A stretch of 28,858 nt of DNA from an uncultured Alistipes sp. (GTDB lineage Bacteria; Bacteroidota; Bacteroidia; Bacteroidales; Rikenellaceae): positions 1 through 28,858 of the forward strand of contig UQUQ01000026.1 of assembly GCA_900544265.1 (NCBI GenBank), in the 5' to 3' direction. The stretch's first letter is position 1. Each line of letters begins with the position of its first letter. The notes beneath the pieces were generated by a model that did no database searches, was not told the origin of the DNA, and saw only the letters and a list, made by a program, of their open reading frames with translations. This document shows positions 14,284 to 22,605 of the stretch, one piece after another. A program made the position numbers and the translations under genes.

Positions 14284-15180
14284 CTACTCGTTGAAGATCA
14301 CCACGCGGCTGTTGGGCAGGTCCGGAATGTAGACCACGCCGTCGGCCACGCTCAAATCGGCCGGTCCGATCAGCGGCTGCTCCAGATCGAGCTCCACGGG
14401 CTCGATCGTGCGGCTCTGGAGGTCGATGCGCGAAATGCCGGCCGGCGACCAGTTCGTCACGTAGAGCGACTTGCCGTCACCCGAGAAGGCGAGGCCGTCG
14501 TACTGTCCGGGGACCGTCACGAAGGGTTCGGCCACGGGCTCCTGCAGCGAGGCAATGCGGTAGATCACATGCTCGGCTCCGGGCTTCCCGTCGGGCGAAT
14601 AGGAGGCCACGTACATCACACCGTCGCGGACCAGCAGTCCGTTCGGCCCGGGAATCGACAGCCACAGCTGCGGCTCGCCGGGGTTCGACGGATCGGAGAT
14701 GTCGATGCGGAAGATCCGGCCCGTGTTGGTCACCGAAGCGTAAAGATCGTTTCCGTCGGCCGCCAGGTCGTTCACGAAGAGCTCGCCCTCGGGCAGCGGA
14801 ATGATCCGCGGCTCGCTGCCCGTCGTGCGCAGGTCGTAGACGACGATCTGGTTCACGTCGCAGATGAAGAGCCAGCCGTCGCGCAGGTACATGCCCCGCG
14901 GTGCCGAGAGGTGTCCGTCGGCGGGAATCAACAGGCGCGGCTCCTCGCCCGCCTTGTAGTGGAGGATGTATCCCCGGCCCAGCGTGTTGAGCGGGTCGAG
15001 CGGCTCGGAGCCGAAGTTGGCGATCAGCACCCCGCCCTCGTAGGGGTAGGTGCTCTCGCAGTAGAGCACGCTCCGGTCGACGATCGTCACGGGAGCCTTC
15101 CGCCCGTTGTCGTTGCCGCAGGCGGTCATCAGCAGCGCCGCCATCGGAAGTGCGGCCAGCAGCGTCAGGAGTCTTTTCAT
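14284..15180 (-). CDS. Beta-propeller lipoprotein (SMP-30/NHL-like)
   Basis: A 298-residue exported lipoprotein. The N-terminus is basic and hydrophobic and ends in the lipobox LMTAC with Cys21, so lipid attachment is expected. The rest consists of repeating strands with short motifs such as APRGMYLRDGWLFICDVNQIVVYDL, VNDLAADGNDLYASVTNTGRIFRID, DGLAFSGDGKSLYVTNW and ADLSVADGVVYIPDLPNSRV. This is the pattern of a six-bladed propeller of the SMP-30/gluconolactonase/NHL type. Whether it is an enzyme or a binding protein cannot be told. It has its own promoter with a stable 5' hairpin in the leader. The last residues, NSRVVIFNE, complete a blade, so the gene looks whole. Confidence 0.88.
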   Translation of the reverse strand: MKRLLTLLAALPMAALLMTACGNDNGRKAPVTIVDRSVLYCESTYPYEGGVLIANFGSEPLDPLNTLGRGYILHYKAGEEPRLLIPADGHLSAPRGMYLRDGWLFICDVNQIVVYDLRTTGSEPRIIPLPEGELFVNDLAADGNDLYASVTNTGRIFRIDISDPSNPGEPQLWLSIPGPNGLLVRDGVMYVASYSPDGKPGAEHVIYRIASLQEPVAEPFVTVPGQYDGLAFSGDGKSLYVTNWSPAGISRIDLQSRTIEPVELDLEQPLIGPADLSVADGVVYIPDLPNSRVVIFNE

Positions 15181-15212
15181 ACGTTTCGTTTTTTCGGTTT
15201 GTTGACAGCAGT

Positions 15213-15239
15213 CCGCCCGCTCCTCCGGGGAGCGGGCGG
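15213..15239 (-). promoter_or_regulatory. Stable stem-loop at the 5' end of the lipoprotein mRNA
   Basis: An 11-bp perfect stem, all but one pair G-C (15213-15223 with 15229-15239), has a five-base loop and lies right at the predicted transcription start. No T-run follows on the minus strand, so it is not a terminator for this gene. It may protect the mRNA 5' end. Confidence 0.6.
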
Positions 15240-15241
15240 GG

Positions 15242-15272
15242 TAAAGGTACGCATAAGTTTTGGTCCGTGCAA
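15242..15272 (-). promoter_or_regulatory. Promoter of the beta-propeller lipoprotein gene
   Basis: On the minus strand TTG (15270-15272), a 20-bp spacer and TACCTTTA (15242-15249) match the Bacteroidota promoter pattern. Transcription would start near 15236, about 55 nt before the ATG. Confidence 0.65.
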
Positions 15273-15474
15273 CCCCTCCGCGCCGCAGCGCCGCACGGCG
15301 GCCCGCAGCCGCCCGGCCGCCGCGTGCGAAAGGCAGAGAGGCCGCAAGCCGGCAACGGACCGTCCGGAGGAGTACGGACCGCCCGGCACACGGATGCGCA
15401 ACGCCGGGTCGGTCTGCCGCCGGGCCGGTCTGTCGGCGGAAGCGGTGGGAGCGCACCGGACGAGGGGCAGGCGG

Positions 15475-16002
15475 TCAGAGGCGGATGATGCGCTCCGAGT
15501 CGTCGGCCGGGGGCAGCGGCGCGGGCGTGAAGTCCGAATAGCCGATTGCGATGGCGCACAGCGGCTCGCACCCCTCGGGAATGGGCAGGAAGCCGCGCAG
15601 GTAGTCCGCGGCCTGCTCGCCCTCGGGCTCCTCCCTGCGGCAGGGGCGCCCGTTGATGTGGACCCAGCACGAGGCGAGCCCCTCGTCGACGCACGCCAGC
15701 TGGAGGATCGTCGCCGAGATGGCGGCATTCTCGCGCCACAGGTCGCCCTTCGCCGTGTCGCCCAGCACCACAACGGCCAGCGGCGCCCCCTTCATGAAGG
15801 CCGAGCCGTAGTCGCGCATGGCGGCCATGCGGGCCACCGTCTGCGGATCGTCCACGACGAGCAGCCGCGTCGTGCGCGTATTGCGGGCCGAAGGGGCCGT
15901 GAGGGTCTCGGCGAGCAGGCGGTCCACCACCTCGCGCGGCACCGCACGCTCCGTGAACTTGCGGATCGAGCGGCGTTTTGAAAGCACTTGCTTGAATTCC
16001 AT
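15475..16002 (-). CDS. Nitroreductase family protein
   Basis: FMN-dependent, NAD(P)H-using oxidoreductase of the nitroreductase fold. The 175-residue protein starts MEFKQVLSKRRSIRKF, the usual RRSIRxF phosphate-binding start of the family. It continues with ETLTAPSARNTRTTRLLVV for the FMN site, the helix AAISATILQLACVDEGLASCWV and IAIGYSDFTP. This is the short, dimeric type. The start is the ATG at 16002: the extra 24 residues of the longer frame read through promoter DNA and are not family-like. True substrates (quinones, flavins, nitro compounds) are unknown. It is divergent from the HAD gene, with overlapping promoters. Confidence 0.93.
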   Translation of the reverse strand: MEFKQVLSKRRSIRKFTERAVPREVVDRLLAETLTAPSARNTRTTRLLVVDDPQTVARMAAMRDYGSAFMKGAPLAVVVLGDTAKGDLWRENAAISATILQLACVDEGLASCWVHINGRPCRREEPEGEQAADYLRGFLPIPEGCEPLCAIAIGYSDFTPAPLPPADDSERIIRL

Positions 16003-16054
16003 AGTCGTTGTCTTTGAGGCTCCGCGACCGGACAGGTCCGGAGCGTCGTTTTTG

Positions 16055-16062
16055 CAAAAATA
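16055..16062 (-). promoter_or_regulatory. -7 box of the nitroreductase gene
   Basis: On the minus strand TATTTTTG lies 53 bp before the nitroreductase ATG. It abuts the -33 element of the divergent promoter. No TTG is seen at normal distance. Confidence 0.5.
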
Positions 16063-16077
16063 GTGAAAAAACACTAT
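16060..16077. promoter_or_regulatory. Inverted repeat between divergent promoters
   Basis: ATAGTG (16060-16065) and CACTAT (16072-16077) form a 6-bp inverted repeat around A6. It overlaps both -7 boxes, so a protein bound here could block both promoters. It may also arise simply from the two promoter boxes. Confidence 0.4.
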
Positions 16078-16117
16078 CTTTGATACTCATTATTCGCAAC
16101 CCCAAAAAACACACGCG

Positions 16118-16957
16118 ATGGAATACCGCTTCACGATCGCCCTGATCTACGATTTCGACGGCACGCTCGCCCCGGGCAACATGCAGGAGTACGACTTCAT
16201 CCCGGCCGTGGGCAAGAGCAACAAGGAGTTCTGGTCGGAGGCCAACTCGCTGGCCGAGCGGCAGGATGCCGACATGGTCCTCACCTACATGGCCCGCATG
16301 ATCCAGGAGGCCAAGTCGAAGGGGCTGTCGCTGCGCCGCGAGGCCTTCCAGGAGTCGGGACGCCGCGTCACGCTCTTCAAGGGGGTCCGGGAGTGGTTCT
16401 CGCGCATCAACCGCTACGGCGAGGAGCGCGGCATCCGCATCCTGCACTACATCAACTCGTCGGGCCTCAAGGAGATCATCGAGGGGACGGAGATCGCCCA
16501 CGAGTTCCGCAAGATCTACGCCTGCTCGTTCCTCTACGACGTCGACGGCATCGCCTTCTGGCCCGCCGTGGCGGTCAACTACACCAACAAGACGCAGTTC
16601 ATCTTCAAGATCAACAAGGGCGTGGAGTCGGTTTTCGACTCGACGCTCGTCAACCGCTACATCCCCGAGAACGAACGGCCCGTGCCCTTCAAGCACATGA
16701 TCTACGTGGGCGACGGCACGACCGACATCCCCTGCATGCGGCTGGTCAAGAACTTCGGCGGACACTCCATCGCGGTCTACAACCCCGACCAGAAGGAGGC
16801 CCGGCGCAAGATGGCATCGCTCATCCACGACAACCGCGTGAACCACGTCCTGCCGGCCGACTACTCCGAAGGTTCGGAGATGGACACCCTCGTGAAGACC
16901 ATCATCGACAAGATGGACCTCGACGAGCGGCTCGAACGCATGGAGGTCGTCAAATAG
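16118..16957 (+). CDS. HAD superfamily hydrolase
   Basis: A 279-residue HAD-type phosphatase. Motif I is DFDGT (12-16) with the nucleophile Asp12 and acid Asp14. Motif II is probably INSSG (112-116), with a lysine in motif III near 158-164 (NKTQFIFKINK), and motif IV is VGDGTTDIP (197-205) with two acidic residues. A long helical cap lies between motifs I and II. The layout resembles HAD proteins of the phosphoserine phosphatase type, but the substrate is not evident. It is the first gene of a run that continues 2 bp later with a membrane protein and an ABC ATPase; a functional link is possible but not shown. Confidence 0.9.
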   Translation: MEYRFTIALIYDFDGTLAPGNMQEYDFIPAVGKSNKEFWSEANSLAERQDADMVLTYMARMIQEAKSKGLSLRREAFQESGRRVTLFKGVREWFSRINRYGEERGIRILHYINSSGLKEIIEGTEIAHEFRKIYACSFLYDVDGIAFWPAVAVNYTNKTQFIFKINKGVESVFDSTLVNRYIPENERPVPFKHMIYVGDGTTDIPCMRLVKNFGGHSIAVYNPDQKEARRKMASLIHDNRVNHVLPADYSEGSEMDTLVKTIIDKMDLDERLERMEVVK

Positions 16958-16959
16958 CC

Positions 16960-17892
16960 ATGTCGCTCTGGGAACTCCACGCAAGACGGTTCGTGCGCTG
17001 GGTGCGGATGATCGGACTGGGCCTCGTCGTGGTGCTCGCCGCGGCGGCGGCCGTCGTGCTGCTCTACCTGCTCGTGGCCGAACACCGGCCGTGGATCGCC
17101 GCAGCCCTCGGGGCGCTCATCCCGCTGCGCCTGCACGCCGTGCGGCGCGACCTGCGGCTCGTGCGGCAGCTCTGCCGCCGTCCGCGGCTCCACCTGGCAG
17201 CCGAATACCTCGCCGTCGCGGCGCCCTGCCTGCTCGTTCTGCTGCTGCACCGGGCGTGGCTGCCCGCCGCGGCCCTCACCGTCGCGGCGGCCGCCGTGGC
17301 GCTGCTCCCGCAGCCGCACGCCCCCGTCTACGCCGGGCGGATCGTGCGCATCGCCCGCCTGGGCTACTCCCCGGAGTGGACGGCCGGACTGCGCCGCCGG
17401 CCCGTAGCCTCGGCGCTGCTCGCCACCGGCGTGCTGCTCTGCACGCTGCTTCCCTACCTGGGATTCCCGGCCCTCTACCTCGCGGCCCTCTGCTGCGTGA
17501 GCCTCTACACGCGCAACGAGCCGCTCGAACTCCTGCTGCTGCCCGAGAAGTCCCCGGCGCGCCTGCTCACGGCGAAGATCCGCACGGCCTGCCGCAACTA
17601 CTTCCTGCTTGCGGCCCCCTTTGCGCTGCTCGCGGCGCTGCTCCACCCCGAGGGGCTCTGGCTCGCGGCGCTCTGGGCCCCGCTCTCGGCCCTGCTGCTC
17701 GTCTACGGCGTGCTGGCCAAATACGCCGTCTACGACCCCGCCGCCCCCGAAGCCGCGGCCTCGACCGCCTCGATGCTCGGGCTTGCGGGCTTCATCGTCT
17801 GGCCGCTGCTGCCCGTGACACTCGCCATGCTCGTGAGCCACGCGCTCCGGGCCGAAAGGAACCTAAACCGCTACCTGTATGATTACGATTGA
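16960..17892 (+). CDS. Integral membrane protein, likely ABC-2 type permease
   Basis: A 310-residue, very Leu/Ala-rich protein with about eight predicted membrane spans, starting near residue 21. No motif names the family. The 3' end overlaps the ABC ATPase gene by 14 bp, and no other permease gene is near, so it is most likely the membrane part of that ABC transporter; this is inference from coupling. The charged loop PLELLLLPEKSPARLLTAKIR (about 188-208) could be the cytoplasmic coupling loop. The start at 16960 lies 2 bp after the HAD stop. The end NRYLYDYD and the overlap suggest the gene is complete. Confidence 0.82.
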   Translation: MSLWELHARRFVRWVRMIGLGLVVVLAAAAAVVLLYLLVAEHRPWIAAALGALIPLRLHAVRRDLRLVRQLCRRPRLHLAAEYLAVAAPCLLVLLLHRAWLPAAALTVAAAAVALLPQPHAPVYAGRIVRIARLGYSPEWTAGLRRRPVASALLATGVLLCTLLPYLGFPALYLAALCCVSLYTRNEPLELLLLPEKSPARLLTAKIRTACRNYFLLAAPFALLAALLHPEGLWLAALWAPLSALLLVYGVLAKYAVYDPAAPEAAASTASMLGLAGFIVWPLLPVTLAMLVSHALRAERNLNRYLYDYD

Positions 17893-18562
17893 CTCGCTGC
17901 GCGTCCGCCTCGGCGGCCGGACCGTGCTCGACGGCGTGACGATGCACCTCCCGCAGAACGCCGTGCACGGGCTGGTGGGGATCAACGGCGCGGGCAAGAC
18001 CACGCTGATGAACACCCTCTACGGCTTCGTTGCCCCCTCGGGCGGGAGCATCACCCTCGACGGCCGTCCGCTGCGCCGCCGCGACATCGCCTACCTCGAG
18101 AGCGTCAACAGCTTCTACCCCGGCATGACGGGACGCGACTACCTCGATCTGGTGGCCCACTACCACCCGTCGTTCGACCCCGCGCCGTGCATCCGCCGCT
18201 TCCGCCTGCCGCTCGACACCCCGATCGAGAACTGCTCCGAGGGGACGCGCCGCAAGCTGGCCCTGACGGCCGTGCTCATGCAGCGCAAGCGGCTCGTGCT
18301 GCTCGACGAGCCCTTCAACGGGCTCGACATCGAGAGCCTCTACGTCGCGCAGCAGCTGATTCTCGCCCTGGGCAGCGAGGGGCGCACGGTGCTGGTCAGC
18401 TCGCACGTGCTTGCGACGATCGAACCCCTGTGCGACGACCTCTACCTGATGGACGGCGGGTGTATCCGCCGCCGCTACGACCGCACGGAGTTTCGCCGCG
18501 CGGAGCGCGAGATCGAGGAGACCTTCCGCCGACGCTATGCGCTCGGAAATCCGGAAAATTAG
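17879..18562 (+). CDS. ABC transporter ATP-binding protein
   Basis: A 227-residue ATPase that would power the membrane protein it overlaps. Walker A is GINGAGKTT (34-42), Walker B is LVLLDEP and the H-loop is SSHV. Two usual motifs are altered: the Q-loop region reads [12 protein letters not shown] with no glutamine, and the signature motif is CSEGTRRK instead of LSGGQ. Loose signature motifs are known in ABC-2 type exporters, so this is not proof of inactivity. The N-terminal half matches a BcrA/CcmA-like ATPase. The C-terminus is basic ([18 protein letters not shown]) and ends before a new -7 box. Its substrate is unknown. Confidence 0.92.
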   Translation: MITIDSLRVRLGGRTVLDGVTMHLPQNAVHGLVGINGAGKTTLMNTLYGFVAPSGGSITLDGRPLRRRDIAYLESVNSFYPGMTGRDYLDLVAHYHPSFDPAPCIRRFRLPLDTPIENCSEGTRRKLALTAVLMQRKRLVLLDEPFNGLDIESLYVAQQLILALGSEGRTVLVSSHVLATIEPLCDDLYLMDGGCIRRRYDRTEFRRAEREIEETFRRRYALGNPEN

Positions 18563-18564
18563 CG

Positions 18565-18572
18565 TACCTTTA
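18565..18572 (+). promoter_or_regulatory. Possible -7 box of rdgB
   Basis: TACCTTTA directly follows the ABC ATPase stop codon and ends 32 bp before the rdgB ATG. The -33 element is not clear. It may give rdgB and the genes after it their own transcript. Confidence 0.4.
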
Positions 18573-18603
18573 CACCCGCAACACGCAAACCGCCATAAAA
18601 AAG

Positions 18604-19188
18604 ATGAAGATTCTTTTCGCCACAAACAACGCCCACAAGCTCACGGAGGTGCAGGCCGTGCTGGGCGACCGTTATACCCTCGTCACGCCGCGCGACTGCG
18701 GCGTCACGGAGGAGATTCCCGAGACGCAGCCGACACTCGAGGGCAACGCCCTGCAGAAGGCCCGCTACCTCTACGAACGCACGGGCCTCGACTGCTTCGC
18801 CGACGACACGGGCCTCGAGGTCGAGGCGCTCGGCGGCGCCCCGGGCGTCCACTCGGCGCGCTACGCCACCGACGGCCACGACTTCGCGGCCAACAACCGC
18901 CTGCTGCTGCAGAACCTCGCGGGGGAGGAGAACCGCCGGGCCCGCTTCCGCACGGTCGTGGCGCTGATCCTCGGCGGCCGCGAATACCTCTTCGAGGGGG
19001 TGGTCGAGGGGCAGATCATCGACCACGAAACGGGCCACGAAGGATTCGGCTACGACCCGCTCTTCCGGCCCGACGGCTACGACCGCACCTTCGCGCAGAT
19101 GACCACCGAAGAGAAGAACGCCGTCTCGCACCGCGCCCGCGCCGTGCGCAAGCTCGCGGCCTTCCTGCACGAATACGTCAGGGAATAA
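18604..19188 (+). CDS. rdgB: dITP/XTP pyrophosphatase
   Basis: House-cleaning enzyme that hydrolyses non-canonical purine nucleotides (dITP, XTP) to the monophosphate, keeping them out of DNA. The 194-residue length and all motifs fit the RdgB/HAM1 family: FATNNAHK near the N-terminus (residues 5-12), [47 protein letters not shown] and [13 protein letters not shown]. The ATG at 18604 gives the usual MKILFATNN start. It is followed 21 bp later by the oxidoreductase gene. Confidence 0.96.
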   Translation: MKILFATNNAHKLTEVQAVLGDRYTLVTPRDCGVTEEIPETQPTLEGNALQKARYLYERTGLDCFADDTGLEVEALGGAPGVHSARYATDGHDFAANNRLLLQNLAGEENRRARFRTVVALILGGREYLFEGVVEGQIIDHETGHEGFGYDPLFRPDGYDRTFAQMTTEEKNAVSHRARAVRKLAAFLHEYVRE

Positions 19189-19209
19189 TTCCGAAAACAG
19201 ACCGTCACG

Positions 19210-20199
19210 ATGAAACTGGAGAATGTCCGCTGGGGAATCCTCGGCTGCGGCGACGTCTGCGAGCGCAAGAGCGGCCCGCCGATGTACAAGACCGCCCATT
19301 CGTCGCTCGTCGCCGTCATGCGGCGCGACCGCGAGCGGCTGCTCGACTTCGCGCGGCGCCACGGCGTCGCCCGCACCTACACCGATGCCGACGCGCTGAT
19401 CGCCGACCCGGAGGTCGACATCGTCTACATCGCCACGCCGCCCGCCTCGCACCGCGAGCTGACGCTGCGCGTGCTCGCGGCCGGGAAACCCGTCTACGTC
19501 GAGAAGCCCATGGCGATGACCTACGCCGAGTGCCGGGAGATGATCGCCGCGGCCGACCGGGCCCGCCAGCCCCTCTTTGTCGCCTATTACCGCCGGGCGC
19601 TGCCCTACTTCGTGAAGGCCAGGGAGCTGCTCGACGCCGGGGCGATCGGCACGCCGCTCACCGTCGAGGTACGCTACTTGCGCCCCGCCGCCCCGGAGGA
19701 CCGCGACGCCGCGCACCTGCCCTGGCGCCTGCGCCGCGAGACGGGCGGCGAGGGGTACTTCTGCGACATGGCGCCCCACACGCTCGACATCCTCGACTTC
19801 CTGCTCGGCGAGATCGACCATGCGCAGGGCTGCGCCGTCAACCGCAGCGGGCTCTACGAGGTGGCCGACACCGTCACGGCGTCGTTCCGCTTCCGCTCGG
19901 GCGTCGCCGGGACGGGCACCTGGTGTTTCGTCGCACCCGAAGCCGAGCGCGCCGACTCGATCCGCATCACCGGCAGCCGGGGGACGCTCCACCTGGCGAC
20001 CTTCTCGTTCGAGCCGCTGGAGCTGACCACCCCCGCCGGCACCGAACGCTTCGCCTTCGAGCCGCCCGAGCACATCCAGGGCCCGCTGATCGGCACGATC
20101 GTCGACGAGCTGCGCGGCGTGGGACAATGCCCCTCGACGGGCGTCTCGGCGGCCCGCACGTCGCGCGTCATGGACCTGATCCTGCGCGGCGAAGCGTAA
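19210..20199 (+). CDS. Gfo/Idh/MocA family oxidoreductase
   Basis: NAD(P)-dependent sugar or sugar-derivative oxidoreductase. The 329-residue protein starts with the Rossmann dinucleotide site WGILGCGDV (8-16). It continues with [15 protein letters not shown], the EKPMAMT motif (about 99-105) that holds the catalytic lysine, and [19 protein letters not shown] for the substrate-site Asp-x-x-x-His pair (D and H in CDMAPHTLD). The C-terminal alpha/beta domain is complete. Its exact substrate cannot be told. The gene follows rdgB closely, and folE has its own promoter inside the following gap. Confidence 0.93.
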   Translation: MKLENVRWGILGCGDVCERKSGPPMYKTAHSSLVAVMRRDRERLLDFARRHGVARTYTDADALIADPEVDIVYIATPPASHRELTLRVLAAGKPVYVEKPMAMTYAECREMIAAADRARQPLFVAYYRRALPYFVKARELLDAGAIGTPLTVEVRYLRPAAPEDRDAAHLPWRLRRETGGEGYFCDMAPHTLDILDFLLGEIDHAQGCAVNRSGLYEVADTVTASFRFRSGVAGTGTWCFVAPEAERADSIRITGSRGTLHLATFSFEPLELTTPAGTERFAFEPPEHIQGPLIGTIVDELRGVGQCPSTGVSAARTSRVMDLILRGEA

Positions 20200-20211
20200 A
20201 CGAGCCCGGAC

Positions 20212-20242
20212 TTGGAATTGACCGACGGAATAACTACCTTTG
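20212..20242 (+). promoter_or_regulatory. Promoter of folE
   Basis: TTG (20212-20214), a 20-bp spacer and TACCTTTG (20235-20242) match the consensus. The -7 box ends 8 bp before the first folE ATG, so the transcript would be leaderless or nearly so. Confidence 0.72.
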
Positions 20243-20249
20243 CCCTCCC

Positions 20250-20867
20250 ATGGAGAAGACCGCAATGACAACCTATACGAAAGAGGAGCGCTTCGACGCC
20301 GCGACCGTCGAGGCGCTGAAGGAGCACTACGCCGCAATCCTCCGCCTGCTGGGCGAGGACCCCGCGCGCGAGGGACTGCTCAAGACCCCGGAGCGCGTGG
20401 CCAAGGCCATGGCGTTCCTGACGAAGGGATACGACGAAAACCCGCTGGAGATCATCCGCTCGGCGACCTTCCGCGAGGAGTACAAGCAGATGGTCCTCGT
20501 CAAGGACATCGAGCTCTACTCGCTCTGCGAGCACCACATGCTGCCCTTCTACGGCAAGGCGCACGTCGCCTACATCCCCAACGGCTACATCACGGGGCTC
20601 TCGAAGATCGCCCGCGTCGTGGAGTGCTTCGCCCGCCGCCTGCAGGTGCAGGAGCGGCTCACGGTGCAGATCCGCGACTGCATCCAGGAGGCCCTCGCGC
20701 CGATGGGCGTGGCCGTGGTGATCGAGGCGAGCCACATGTGCATGCAGATGCGCGGCATCGAGAAGCAGCAGTCGGCCACGACGACCTCGGCCTTCACGGG
20801 CATCTTCCTCTCGGACCACCGCACGCGCGAGGAGTTCACGACCCTCATCTCGCACCGCTACCGGTAA
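20250..20867 (+). CDS. folE: GTP cyclohydrolase I
   Basis: Converts GTP to 7,8-dihydroneopterin triphosphate, the first step of folate and of queuosine synthesis. The 205-residue protein has the zinc ligands Cys93 and His96 in LCEHHMLPF and Cys164 in [20 protein letters not shown] and [23 protein letters not shown] are also family hallmarks. Two starts are possible: ATG 20250, right at the predicted transcription start, or ATG 20265, with a leader of about 17 nt. The N-terminal five residues are not conserved, so both would give an active enzyme. queD at the right end of the window uses the same product. Confidence 0.96.
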   Translation: MEKTAMTTYTKEERFDAATVEALKEHYAAILRLLGEDPAREGLLKTPERVAKAMAFLTKGYDENPLEIIRSATFREEYKQMVLVKDIELYSLCEHHMLPFYGKAHVAYIPNGYITGLSKIARVVECFARRLQVQERLTVQIRDCIQEALAPMGVAVVIEASHMCMQMRGIEKQQSATTTSAFTGIFLSDHRTREEFTTLISHRYR

Positions 20868-20879
20868 CGGACCGGCAGC

Positions 20880-20953
20880 CGGCGGCCCGGCCACAGCAAA
20901 AAGACGGCGGCCGGCCACAGCAAAAGACGGCGGCCCGGCGCACAGAACAGAGA
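20880..20953. repeat. 23-26-bp tandem repeat, 3 copies
   Basis: Three units (20880-20904, 20905-20927, 20928-20953) with core CGGCGGCCCGGCCACAGCAA follow folE. The next bases, CGGCGGG, start a fourth unit but form the 5' arm of the terminator. The array lies in the 3' UTR of folE. Confidence 0.88.
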
Positions 20954-20954
20954 C

Positions 20955-20993
20955 GGCGGGAGACACCCGAGAAAGGGTGTCTCCCGCCTTTTT
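20955..20993 (+). terminator. Intrinsic terminator of the folE transcript
   Basis: A perfect 14-bp stem (20955-20968 with 20975-20988), a six-base loop and T5 follow. It ends the run from the HAD gene to folE. Confidence 0.92.
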
Positions 20994-21122
20994 CATGCCC
21001 GGCCCGGCGCCGCGTCGAAAAGGGCCTCTTTGTGCCCGATTCGGGCCGCAGGGCGGAAAATGCCCGCTTCGGAACGGATTTTGAGACCCGGGGCACAGAC
21101 GCAAACCTAAAAATCAAAAAAC

Positions 21123-21764
21123 ATGACCGTCAAAAATTTACGTTTCATCGCGATCGCACTCGCAGCAGTTGCGGTCAGCGCGTGCCAGAAGGAGCCCTCC
21201 ACTTCGGACCTCCACAAAGACTACCTGGTCTACACGGCCTATGATACCGATGCCGACTTCGCCGCCGTGGAGACCTACTTCATCCCCGACAGCATCCTCG
21301 TCATCGGCAACAACGACAAGACCGAGTACTGGAAGGATGCCGACGCCCTCGGGATTGTCGATGCGGTCGTCGCCCGCATGGATGCCGCAGGCTACGTGCG
21401 CTCGGAGGACAAGCAGTCCGCCAACGTGGGTCTGCAGATGAGCTACGTGCGGCAGGTGACCTACTTCGTCGGATACGACAACCCCTACTGGTGGTGGTAC
21501 TACCCCTACTACTGGACGCCCGGATACTGGGGCAACTGGGGCGGATGGCACTACCCCTACAGCGTCTACTACGGCTATACGGCCGGCTCGCTGCTCATCG
21601 AGATGGTCGACCTCGACGCCGAGGAGGCTGCCGACCGCAAACTGCCCGTCATCTGGGACAGTTTCATCGGCGGGCTGCTCACCTCCGACGAGGAGCTGAA
21701 CCAGCAGCGCACGCTCGCAGCCGTCGAACAGGCCTTCGACCAGTCGCCCTACCTGACCAAATAG
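21123..21764 (+). CDS. DUF4136 family lipoprotein
   Basis: A 213-residue predicted lipoprotein. The signal peptide ends in the lipobox AVSAC with Cys21. The body fits DUF4136: DYLVYTAYDTDADFAAVETYFIPDSI near the start, DAVVARMDAAGYVRSEDKQSANVGLQMSY in the middle, and GSLLIEMVDLD and LPVIWDSFIGG near the end. Residues about 117-152 form a dense Trp/Tyr/Gly/Pro patch rich in YWWWYYPYYW-like motifs, common in this family and probably exposed at the envelope. The function is unknown. The gene lies 25 bp before an outer-membrane barrel gene and is probably co-transcribed with it. No clear -7 box was found upstream. Confidence 0.9.
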   Translation: MTVKNLRFIAIALAAVAVSACQKEPSTSDLHKDYLVYTAYDTDADFAAVETYFIPDSILVIGNNDKTEYWKDADALGIVDAVVARMDAAGYVRSEDKQSANVGLQMSYVRQVTYFVGYDNPYWWWYYPYYWTPGYWGNWGGWHYPYSVYYGYTAGSLLIEMVDLDAEEAADRKLPVIWDSFIGGLLTSDEELNQQRTLAAVEQAFDQSPYLTK

Positions 21765-21789
21765 TCCAACCGCAAAACATCGACCGATT

Positions 21790-22416
21790 ATGAAAACATC
21801 GAAATACCTCCGTACACTTGCATGCGGCGTGCTGCTGCTCGCCGCCGCCATTCCTGCCCGGGCGCAGGTCTTCCCGAACACCTACACGAACGTCGACTGG
21901 CAGCTGGGCGTACCCCTCGACAACGGATTCGCCGACGAGACCTCGGGCTGGGGCATGAACTTCGAGGGCGGCTACTTCGTCACGCCCGCCATGACCGTCG
22001 GCGCCTTCATCTCCTACCAGACCAACCTGGAGTCGATTCCGCGCCAGACGCTCGAACTCGGAAAGAGCGCCGCGTTGACGACCAACCAGAAACATGCGCT
22101 CTTCCAGCTGCCGTTCGGCGTTGCGACGCGCTACAACTGGCTGACCGAAAGCGTCTTCCAGCCCTACGTGGGGCTTAAGCTTGGTGCCTGCTGGACCGAG
22201 ATGTCCTCCTACTACTACGTCGTCAAGCAGTACGACGACTCGTGGGGCTTCTACCTCTCGCCCGAGCTCGGCTTCTCGATCTTCCCGCGTCCGGACTACC
22301 GGCTGGGCTTCCACGTGGCCGTCTACTACAGCTACGCCACCAACAGCAACGACGTGCTGACCTACTCGGTCAACCGCCTCAACAACTTCGGCGTCCGCGT
22401 CGGCATCTCGTTCTGA
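21790..22416 (+). CDS. Outer-membrane beta-barrel protein
   Basis: A 208-residue exported protein. A signal peptide ends at ARAQ (about residue 25). The mature part alternates hydrophobic and polar residues in strands such as WGMNFEGGYFVTPAMTVGAFISYQT, FQPYVGLKLGACW, GFYLSPELGFSIFP and RLGFHVAVYYSYA, giving about eight strands, the size of an OmpX/OmpA-type barrel. It ends in Phe (VRVGISF), the terminal residue used for outer-membrane insertion. It follows the DUF4136 lipoprotein by 25 bp, so the two may act together at the outer membrane; that is inference. A strong terminator follows. Confidence 0.9.
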   Translation: MKTSKYLRTLACGVLLLAAAIPARAQVFPNTYTNVDWQLGVPLDNGFADETSGWGMNFEGGYFVTPAMTVGAFISYQTNLESIPRQTLELGKSAALTTNQKHALFQLPFGVATRYNWLTESVFQPYVGLKLGACWTEMSSYYYVVKQYDDSWGFYLSPELGFSIFPRPDYRLGFHVAVYYSYATNSNDVLTYSVNRLNNFGVRVGISF

Positions 22417-22435
22417 CGCCCCGCACCTGCCGACA

Positions 22436-22473
22436 AAGCCGGGCCCACTCTCCGGGGCCCGGCTTGTTTTTTT
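22436..22473 (+). terminator. Intrinsic terminator after the beta-barrel gene
   Basis: An 11-bp stem (22436-22446 with 22455-22465), an 8-base loop and a T7 run after one G. It ends the lipoprotein/barrel operon. Confidence 0.93.
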
Positions 22474-22548
22474 GCGTTCCGACGGCCGTTTGCGGCACAA
22501 AATGGCCGGAATGCCGCGAATAGTACACCATAAAGCCCCGAAGCAGGG

Positions 22549-22576
22549 TTGAGAGAGGATAAAATTCATACATTTG
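22549..22576 (+). promoter_or_regulatory. Promoter of the GLUG lipoprotein gene
   Basis: TTG (22549-22551), a 17-bp spacer and TACATTTG (22569-22576), 29 bp before the ATG. It is a good Bacteroidota promoter with a slightly short spacer. Confidence 0.65.
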
Positions 22577-22605
22577 TTTTTATTACCTTAAATCCTCATC
22601 AAAAA

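Larger units (their letters stand above)
16051..16082 (+). promoter_or_regulatory. Promoter of the HAD-ABC operon
   Basis: TTTG (16051-16054), a 20-bp spacer and TATCTTTG (16075-16082) form a near-ideal Bacteroidota promoter 35 bp before the HAD gene. It overlaps the divergent nitroreductase -7 box. Confidence 0.75.
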
